NCBI RefSeq assembly: GCF_958450345.1
Contig: NC_088780.1
Span: forward strand, 35,177,667 to 35,241,666
DNA: 64,000 nt
Reading direction: 5' to 3'
Origin: Calliphora vicina
Lineage: Eukaryota; Arthropoda; Insecta; Diptera; Calliphoridae
The notes beneath the pieces were generated by a model that made no database searches, had not been told where the DNA came from, and was given only the letters and a program-made list of their open reading frames with translations. This document shows, piece after piece, positions 56,260 through 64,000 of this stretch. The position numbers were made by a program, and so were the translations under genes. Each line of letters starts with the position of its first letter. Position 1 is the first letter of the stretch.

Positions 56260-57150
56260 TCTATTGATGTACCTATATTTATTTATCTATTGTATTTAAT
56301 AATAGTTTCTAGTTCTCATTAATTTATAAAATTTTTATTTCTCTTTTATTTCCCAATTTTCTTGGAAGTATTCAGTTTATTTTCATTTATTTCTTAATAA
56401 TTTGACTTTCTCATAGTTTAACATACTTGTTCATACTGGCCACAAGGTGATCTTTATTTAAATTCATTGAAAAACCAATAATAATATAAATTTTTTTTTA
56501 TTGAAAATGTCGCATGTCTTTCCATACAACGGAATCATTTTTCTAAATGTCATGCATAATGGACAGACATAGCGACAGACACGTAAGCCAACCATTTCAA
56601 TGATTTCACATGCTTGAACACAATTTGTTTTAATTGCCAACTTGCATTAAATGAATATAAAAATGTTTATTATTCAATTATAATTTATTGTTATTGAACA
56701 TTCAACATTCATTTATTCGTTCATTCTAGGCTCTACATACATATAAGCACCGAGTATTAAATGTTTGATTTTCATATTTCCCCAATTAAACTTGTAAAAC
56801 TAGTGTAGTTTTTTTTTCATTATTATTAATATTAGAAAAACTAATAGATCTTAGAATATGTGAATGCAATTAGTTTGTAATTTCTATTTTCATTAATTAC
56901 TTATTAGTAATCTATAGAGGGAATTTTTAATTGCTTTTCCTATAACAGCTTAATTCAAAATTTCCAAAGCATTTTATAAGGAATATATGGATTATGTAAG
57001 GAATTAAATTAAAATACAATATATTCAGCCCTATTGAGAAAAACCAGCATCATATGAGTACAGGGTGTTGTTTTAAGCCCGATAGAACTTGAAATTGTAA
57101 AAAATAATACAAAAAAGTAAATTTTAATCAAAAAAATTAGTTTACTCAAA
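56260..57150. other. AT-rich sequence, nothing recognised
   Basis: No gene recognised. ACAGGGTGTTGTTTTAAGCC near 57060 may be the edge of the mariner-type element that follows. Confidence 0.35.
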
Positions 57151-57154
57151 AAAA

Positions 57155-57860
57155 TCAAGACATGACGACATTAACATTTGAAAATGATTTCGGGAATTCT
57201 GGATGTTAAATTTTGGTCCCCTATTTCGAGCATTACTGGCAGTATGTCACGAATAACACGAACAATGTTGGCCTCCAAGGTGTCAATTGTTGCTAGTTTG
57301 TCAATATAAACTGTGACTTCACGTGGCCCTCCAGGAAATAATCGAGAGCGCGCCGCGGCTATTCTCTGGACGTCCAATTTAACTTTTCGAGCATTGGTGA
57401 CCGTATGTCACGAATAATAAGAACAATGTTGTCCTCCAAGGCGTTAATTGTTACTGGTTTGTCAGCATAATCAAGTGACTTCTCATGGCCCCACAGGAAA
57501 TAATCGAGAGGTGTCAAAACGCACGACCTTGAAGGCCAATTGACTGATCTATTACTCGAGATCAATATTTCAAGAAATCGATGGTTACTTTTGCCGTATA
57601 GCCCGTAGCGCCATCATGTTGAAACCACATCTCGCCCGGATCAGTGTCATCTATATTTTCAAACAAGCAATAATTGATAATGGAGCGGTAATGATCTCTA
57701 CTGACCGGAACGCGAGCTCCGTCTTAACGAGTTATGGTTCACTCGTGCAAACGGTGTATTTTTCTGGTTATAATGGAGTCTGTAGGATCTATTATAGATG
57801 GATCTCACTCCATATGCGGCAATTTTGCTTATTACACTGTCCAACAAATTGAAACTTTTT
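57155..57860 (-). pseudogene. Mariner-type transposase remnant (second type), partly duplicated
   Basis: On the minus strand, from about 57860: QFVGQCNKQNCRIW, then (after decay) MWFQHDGATGYTAK with the second catalytic Asp, LTPLDYFLWG with the third, YADKPVTINALEDNI and RDIRSPMLEK. The usual C-terminal ending is present as SRIPEIIFKC. The part from GAGCATT... is duplicated in tandem at a 161-bp offset (57228 and 57389), so the C-terminal domain appears twice. Several stops and frame changes. This lineage (CRIW, DGATCHTA, LDYFLWG) differs from the HDNARPH type found elsewhere in the window. Confidence 0.75.
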
Positions 57861-58199
57861 TATTGGAACAGAATATATTTCTGAAAGGGCATGTTGAGTA
57901 GATCATTTTTGTAGAATAAACTTATAGTCCAGCTGATCTGAAATTTTTTTTACAGTGGTTCAAAGTTTTAATTTTTTGATCGGAGGATGCATTATACTAA
58001 CATGAAAAAAATATTGTAAGTTAATGTCTGAGAGAATTCTTATTGTCTGAGTTATATTGTAGAATTTTATGGGGATCATTTTTGTGGAAGATCTTAACCC
58101 TCTAGCTCCTCTCTTTAGGGGTCAATTTAACCCTTTTTTCGAGAAAATTAAAAAAAGTCCTTTCCAAAAGGACATTTATGGATTAAGATGTTCTAAGAA
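57860..58199. other. Flank of repeat G, no gene recognised
   Basis: Begins with TTGGAACAGAATATA, shared with the 24.1-kb locus. The frame at 58069-58251 shows no domain. Confidence 0.4.
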
Positions 58200-58840
58200 A
58201 ATTTTTGTCGGAACATTTCAGTGGGGGTCACCAAAGATACAAAAGTTGTAAATAAAGTTCTTTACGCTTAATTAGCAAAATTACATGCCACCTTGAGTCT
58301 CACATTTTTTAAAAAAAATCACAAAAAATCTATTTATGATCGGAATGAGCTGATATTTAAAATATAAATAGTCCTAGAGAAGATCTACAAAATAATATAT
58401 ATACATATGTAGATTATCACTTTTAGGTCAAGAGATATTTAGGTTTATTTATTTACTTTTTTTAATTTTGTTCGATCTTTATTTAGTTTTTTAGATACAA
58501 TTGTCGGGCCTACTTTGGTTCGAAATTGTTTTTTTAAAAATGTCACCTATATTTTTAATAAAATTTCGAATACTATAAAAACAACTTACTAACAGTCATG
58601 TGGTCCCTATAAAAAGTTACACGCATCTAAACGTTTTACGTTTTTTCACAAAAAAGTCCCTATATATTTTCTTTTGTAGAAAAAAATTTTCTTCGGGACT
58701 ATATAAAATTTGTATATGATCCGAAAAGAAAACCTAATGCAAAATCGTGTAAAGTAAAACTTGGCTCACTTAAGTGGACCCAGTCGCCGGCTATCCAAAC
58801 TTTGCCAATTTAAAAAAATTTTGGTTTGAGCAAAAAATTC
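58200..58840 (+). repeat. Dispersed repeat G, copy 2 (continuous)
   Basis: Reference copy for the interrupted 54.2-56.3-kb copy and for the inverted 24.2-kb copy. Landmarks in order are GTCACCAAAGATACAAAAGT, TTTACGCTTAATTAGC, AATATAAATAGTCCTAGAGA, CCCTATAAAAAGTTACACGC and ATGATCCG. Non-coding. Confidence 0.6.
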
Positions 58841-58849
58841 TAAAAATGC

Positions 58850-60440
58850 AAAGCACCGATCCTCGAAAAAGCTCCGTGCATGTATAGCCCTATATCTTAT
58901 TTAAATTTTATTTTACTATCACACAGTAAATAACGTCGCAGTAGGGTGTTTTCTAAAAAACTCAGTTTTTGGAATACATTTTTCCCGTTTTAGGAATTTT
59001 TGTATTTTAAAACAAAAAATGTCAAAAACTATAATGCCATTGATTTAAGGACATTTGGATCTACATTATTTACAATTTTTGTTGTATTATCTTTAACCGT
59101 TGAAATTTTAAATTAATTAAAATTATATATTTTTGTTTATGGAAAATCCCAATATTCAAATTTTTTAGTTTCTAAGGTAAATGAAGTCCGAAAAAATAAT
59201 AAAATTATTTCACTTCACTAAACTATTAAGCTTCAAGTCCTAAGGTTCTCACCAATACCAACTACTTATACAAAAAGCTTATATTTATTCATCAGGAGCT
59301 CTACAAACCTTGCTCCTTTTGAAAAAATTTTAACGTTTTTTTATATATTCCATGCAAAATGTATTTTTGAAAAAACGTAAAAAATACGGCCATTTTTACA
59401 TGTTCCAACTTTGTATTTACATTAAATTTTAGGAATTCATAGAGGGAATTTTTAATTATTTTTCTTATAACAGTTTATTTTTAATTTCCAAAGCATTTTA
59501 TAAGAAATTATTATTTGTTTTTGATTATTTTTATCTTAAATCCCCTTATTTTGTGTGATTACCCCAATTTATTTAACCTTCCCCAAAACCAGCCTTAACA
59601 AATTTCTTTATAATCATAAATATTTATTTAAGCAACTTTTACTACATCAACATCATCATCATCATTGAATTTATAAATTTATTATTATTATTATTCACTT
59701 TATTGAATTTCATATTTAGGTACAATTTCGAATGGAAAGTTTTGCGATTAGAGCCGCTAAGTAGGGTGTTATTAATTAGAAACAATACAAAATAATAGTC
59801 GTATCTTTTTATAGCGTTTAAGATAGTGTGCTGCAATATAAAGAGAAAAAAATGCCACATGAATTGCCTGACATGGCATTATTAGTCATTGTTTTATATG
59901 ATTATAAAATAAACTACTAATTCATATACAGAATATACAGATATTTATATATTTTTTTTATTGTTATTAATTTATTTTATTTTAATAAATTGCTGTCGTT
60001 TTTAATGTGGAAAGAAAGTACGCCTACAAAAAACCAGATGATGATGCTGATGACTCTATTATTAAAACTTGCATATATGATTTGCTACATATAAGCAGCC
60101 ATTTATGATGAATGACTCCTCTTAGTTTTAAATAAATAGTGATGGTTTTCTTTGTAATATTAAAATGTGTCATATTTGTGACTTAATGTTTCTAACCTAA
60201 TTAACCACATGAGAAAATCCATAAATTTATTTAAATTTATCAAACAAATATGATGACGCTAACTTCAATGTTTAATAATCTTTTGGCAAAAAAAAACTTA
60301 TTTGAAAAAGAATCCAGTGAAATCAATATTTTTTTGTATGGTGAACAACAAATAAGATAAGTGAATGGTTTTACGATAATTTGGTTCTTGAAATTCCCAC
60401 TTATGAACTGTGGAATGCAACCTTAATTTAAGTACAACTT
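58850..60440. other. About 1.6 kb AT-rich with microsatellites
   Basis: ATCATCATCATCATTG (about 59651) and TTATTATTATTATTC (about 59680) are simple repeats; GATGATGATGCTGATGAC lies near 60038. A segment near 59380-59412 (ATACGGCCATTTTTACATG) mirrors one near 56050-56075 in inverted form. No gene recognised. Confidence 0.4.
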
Positions 60441-60464
60441 TTGAACTACTGATCTCATATATAG

Positions 60465-61960
60465 GGTCTTCCAATAGGCACTACCGAACTTTGACAGTTG
60501 ATAGTGGCCATATTATTGAAGCTACATCTTTTGAAAAATCACCATGGACCTGCAAATGTCCCGAGCGCTTCTTTCATTTTACGGTAAGCTCCTTTTCTGG
60601 ATGACTGGGTACGTTAACAAACAAAATTGTGGATTTTGGGACGATATCAATCCACATGTGATCCAAAATCCCGAAAAAGTAGGAAAAATTAAGAATTTGA
60701 GCTCAATTTAATTAAGACTGATATTGGCCAGGCCATCACTGACTACCGCGAGCGCTATATGTCGATGTTTGCCAACTGCTTTTGGCCTAAATTGGATAAG
60801 CGGTTTCATCCTGACGATGAAATTTTTCGTTGCAAAAATCATAACTTTTGAACCAAATGAGATAATCAAAAAATTTAAAAGGCATATGATAGATAATTGA
60901 TCAGCCTATGAAATAAGTGTTTGAAAATGGTTCTACGCCTTTGATGTGCGTACTTATGGCTTAGCAAATTTGAAATTTGTGGAAAAATTAATTTTATGGG
61001 AAGTATTTTTTTAAATTTTTTATGTTTCTTTTTTAATTTAAAATTATTCCAGAAGAGATTAAAAATTTTTTTTGTTTTTGAAAAAATGAAAAAGGACGGA
61101 CAGCTGGGAATTTTTGCATTAGGTATAGGAGTAATCAAAGAACTTATTTTGAAAATATGGCAAATATAGAAATTGATAGTTTTTTTTATTTTACTTCAAA
61201 GTTGAGAAATATTGAAAAAATGGATAGTTGGTAAATATTGATTTACCTGGACAAGTACAAAGCAAACAGCACAATTTTTGTTTATTCTTTTCTTAATAAA
61301 TATATCTATCAAAAGAATCCGTTACATAGTTTTCGATATATTGTATCTGAAAGCGGACCAAATTATCTAAAAATTTTCTTTTTTTTTGAAAACTGAAAAT
61401 CAGTCAAATTTCAAGGGCTATATTTTCTGAACCAAAAATCTGATTGTAATAAGAGTAGCATTTTTGAAATCGTTGGACAATTTACTGTAAAAGAGGTTTA
61501 TTCAATATTTTTTAGGGGCACATGAAATTTTGATTTTTGCTAACACAAAGGGACCATTGCTTGGACCCATGTGAGCTGCCATTCTTTTCCTTCATTTCGT
61601 GGCTGCCTGAAAACCTAAGCTCACTTGTTCTACAGCCGCCACTGTGCGACGTTACGTGCCACAAAGCTCATGCCATATTGGACATTTTGCATGAGCGATT
61701 TGAGGACATGCTCATCTCATCGTGGAGTTGATGTGAACTGGCCACCAAGATCGTGTGATTTGACTCTGTTACACTTTTTCTTGTGGAGGTTTCTTTAGTC
61801 ACAGGTCTATGCGAATAAGCCACAAACCACAACTGCCCTCAAAGCCAACATAACTCAAACCATAGATAAAATTCAGTTTAATTTATGAGCCAGAGTCATA
61901 GAAAATTGGACATTTTGGATAAGTGTCACCCAGAGAAGCCGCGGTGGACATTTGCACAAT
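60465..61960 (+). pseudogene. Mariner-type transposase remnant (second type), interrupted
   Basis: A leader-like segment (60465-60540) is shared with 8.89 kb. Then GYVNKQNCGFWDDINPHVIQ (about 60606-60665) breaks off. About 850 bases later VTCHKAHAILDILHERFEDM appears, followed by GVDVNWPPRSCDLT, FFLWRFL, SQVYANKPQTTTALKANITQ, VIENWTFW and a SRGGHLHN end. The usual spacing between the two parts is nearer 200 bases, so a foreign segment of roughly 650 bases or a rearrangement lies between. The GAT of DGATCH and the LDYFLW Asp are altered. Multiple stops; dead. Confidence 0.7.
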
Positions 61961-62069
61961 GTTTTATTAAATACTGTGTTGGAAAAAAATAATAGAAATG
62001 AGTGCGTTTTCTTTAAATTTTGTAAGTTACTAGTCATGTTTAATTTTGTTAAAAAAAATTATAAGCTGC

Positions 62070-62450
62070 TTTGTTTATTGTCAACGGAAAACCACTCTTC
62101 CTTAATTTTTTCAAACAATTCGTCCTTATTTTTCGGATTGATACCCTCCAGCTTCTTCTTGAGCTATCCCCAAAGGTGTTTTATTGGGTTTAGGTCATGT
62201 GGCTGCGAAGGCCATTCCATAAGAGGTACTTTGTTAAGGAGTGCTTCGGTTCATTGTCCTGCTGAAACTTCCATATCAAGGGCATCTGTTCCTCAGAAAA
62301 TTGAAGCATCTTGCTTTGTAATATATTTACGTAGTCTGGGGAGCATATTTTGTTCTTTATCCAATATACTGGACCGACACCAGAAGAACAGAAACACAAC
62401 CATGATGGGTCTACAGCCGTTCTTTACGATATGGGGGTGTTTCTCTTCTT
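62070..62450 (-). pseudogene. Tc1-like transposase C-terminal remnant
   Basis: Minus-strand reading: CFCSSGVGPVYWIKNKI, YVNILQSKMLQF, IWKFQQDNEPKHS (second catalytic Asp kept), MEWPSQPHDLNPIKHLWG and LKKKLEGINPKNKDELFEKI. The third catalytic Glu of PIENLWG is Lys (PIKHLWG), and a TAG follows. It is the only clearly Tc1-type fragment besides 19157-20032 and comes from a different lineage. The antisense frame 61952-62476 is not a gene. Confidence 0.75.
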
Positions 62451-62489
62451 CTGTCATTTTTTTAGTGTCATTTTAATCCCAACTGCCAT

Positions 62490-63410
62490 TAAGGCTTAAT
62501 TTCCATTTTTGTGCTGTAATTATAAATATTAGACTTTTTGTTATATTTTCCTGCAGTTTCATCAAAATCGGCCCAAAAATTTATAACATTTCGCTATCTT
62601 TCCATGAGAAATTCGAAATATTGAAACATTTTACCTTTGATCTTCACGATTTAAGGTTTAACGTTTGCCAATTTTAGTAATACTTTCAGAGTATATTTAG
62701 AATTATCTGGCCTATAATATTTTGAATAGGTTCTACTTAAAATTCATAATAGTAAGGAAATTCAGCTCATTCGCCAAAATATGGAAAAATAATTTATTTT
62801 TCTCGAAAATTGCAAAATTTAAATTGCAGGTATGGAAAAACTATTGGAGATATTTTCATAATTTTTTCATATTTTTATTCCCAATTTTATTCTGAATAAA
62901 TCCCAAATGAGATGATAAAAAAATAAAAAAATTAGTTTAACAAAATTTTTAAAAATTTGAAAATGGAATTTTGAATATTTTTTATACCTGCGAATTGATT
63001 AACGATAGCATACGAAGCCAGAAACTCATATACAAGTAAATATGGATATATTTTAAGTAAAAATGAGCTTTTATTTTAATATTTCTCAAAAATTTTAATT
63101 TTGTTCCTACATTTCTTGTTCTAGTGGCCTGATACACGTTAATGGCCTGGGGAATTTTTAATAACTTTAACATTTTTTAACCAATTTCTGTTTTTTATGT
63201 CTCATTTGAATGACAATTACGTACACATTTCTATTCTTTTTAAATTAAATTGCAAAAATAATTTTTTAATGGCAAAATTTTTAAAAAAGTGAAAAAATTT
63301 CACTTTTTCCCTTGTAAATGCACGTCTTAACCCCAATCGATTTACCTAAAATTTTTTCAGGATGATTTCTTTACTTTTCTTTATTTAAAGCCACCCTAGT
63401 CTACACCTAT
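62490..63410 (+). repeat. Dispersed repeat A, copy 4
   Basis: Begins with CATTTTTGTGCTGTAATTAT, continues with TTTCGCTATCTTTCCATGAG, CTTCACGATTTAAGG and ACACGTTAATGGCCTGG, and ends with AAAGCCACCCTAG at about 63400. It directly adjoins the Tc1-like remnant. This copy appears the most complete. Non-coding. Confidence 0.65.
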
Positions 63411-64000
63411 CACATTTCCATCACCATGAACAGCATATAACATGGCTTTCCAAACTAATGGAAAATGTGCCTCTTGATTCTATATTAGATCATCACTCCT
63501 TCCAAACTCAAATTAGACCAATCAGCCTTTCATCATATCTGCTGAAAATTCTGGAAATGATCATGGATATCTTAGATCATCACTCTATACATGGCTTAAC
63601 ATGCCAGTAGATATGTAAAATGTATGTATTTCAGTTTGGCCCTAATTACTATTTTCGATGTTGCAAAGGTCTAAAATGGTTCTTCGTCATCTAAAAATCA
63701 CATGTTGAGCATTTCAGATAACCTTTAGAGGTTGTAAAATGCCTTGTATTATCAAAATGATTTTTAAAAATAAAATTTTGAAAAAAAAAATTGTTTTTCA
63801 ATTTTTTTAAATAAAAAATATACAAATTTTCTGACACCGATATCACATTAGAACTGATCTATGGGTAAATGAAAGAAAAAAACTATTTCGGATTTGATTT
63901 TTTTTAACATTAAATTTTGAAAATTTTTTTGAAAATATTGTTATTTTGAATTAAAACATGCAACTTCCGATTATATTTTGGACCCTGGGAGCAAATTGAT
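63411..64000. other. AT-rich sequence, nothing recognised
   Basis: Repeated words such as TTAGATCATCACTC (about 63487 and 63573) hint at a small local duplication. No gene recognised. Confidence 0.35.

Larger units (their letters stand above)
54200..56260 (+). repeat. Dispersed repeat G, copy 1, split by a Jockey-like insertion
   Basis: 54240-54437 matches 58310-58510 (landmark AATATAAATAGTCCT) and 55986-56260 matches 58575-58840 (landmarks CCCTATAAAAAGTTA and TTTTTATATGATCCGG, the latter diverged). Copy 2 at 58 kb is continuous at the junction, so copy 1 was interrupted by the retrotransposon fragment at 54438-55985. Confidence 0.65.

Noticed and set aside
61952..62476. 174-residue open frame on the plus strand
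   Set aside because: It is antisense to the Tc1-like remnant (62070-62450), begins in the tail of the mariner-type remnant, and shows no domain of its own.

Overview
The window is AT-rich eukaryotic DNA dominated by transposable-element sequence, and I recognise no host protein-coding exon in it. The mix points to an insect, most likely a higher (brachyceran, perhaps calyptrate) fly. It contains an I-clade non-LTR retrotransposon, mariner, Tc1 and Tigger remnants, Jockey-like and R1/LOA-like fragments, TTAA-flanked MITEs, and several copies of a dispersed repeat with a GTCY proto-microsatellite like that of dipteran mini-me elements. The organism call is inference from repeat types. The window is probably intergenic or lies in a very large intron.

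The best-preserved object is a full-length I-clade element on the minus strand (26486-31891, about 5.4 kb). It is flanked by a 17-bp target-site duplication and has a TAAA-type tail. ORF1 (30364-31701) encodes a nucleic-acid-binding protein with three zinc knuckles. ORF2 encodes an AP-type endonuclease (29075-30304) and then a reverse transcriptase with RNase H (26620-29136). All catalytic motifs are readable, but one frame change separates the endonuclease from the reverse transcriptase.

Layout. 0-9 kb: a small TIR element, a MITE split by a 1.5-kb long-inverted-repeat element, a mariner C-terminus, two tandem arrays and mini-me-like copy A. 9-18 kb: dispersed repeats, a mariner remnant and a perfect 82-bp tandem duplication. 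18-20.5 kb: a TIR element beside a broken Tc1 transposase, the pair bracketed by 48-bp direct repeats. 20.7-26 kb: a MITE, a tRNA-like SINE, mini-me-like copy B, an array of about 113-bp units split by a repeat-plus-mariner insertion, and a TTAA MITE. 26.5-31.9 kb: the I element. 32-38 kb: mini-me-like copy C carrying a TTAA MITE, a mariner/RT mosaic, a second copy of the TTAA MITE family, and a 1.7-kb TIR element. 38-45.5 kb: an R1/LOA-like remnant containing a hAT-like element that itself contains a TTAA MITE, then a mariner N-terminus, a hairpin MITE, a 308-bp tandem repeat, a Tigger remnant and an RT scrap. 47-50 kb: mini-me-like copy D and a roughly 240-bp array. 50-64 kb: dispersed repeats, a Jockey-like fragment interrupted by a TIR element, two second-type mariner remnants and a Tc1 fragment.

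The genes do not form a pathway. The layout records insertions into earlier insertions. Several intact target sites can be read from sister copies inside the window, which gives relative ages. No CRISPR array, operon, rRNA or functional tRNA gene was seen. Long stretches (for example 3.8-5.1, 16.0-18.0, 34.5-36.0, 45.6-47.4 and 50.9-53.2 kb) hold only AT-rich sequence to my eye.
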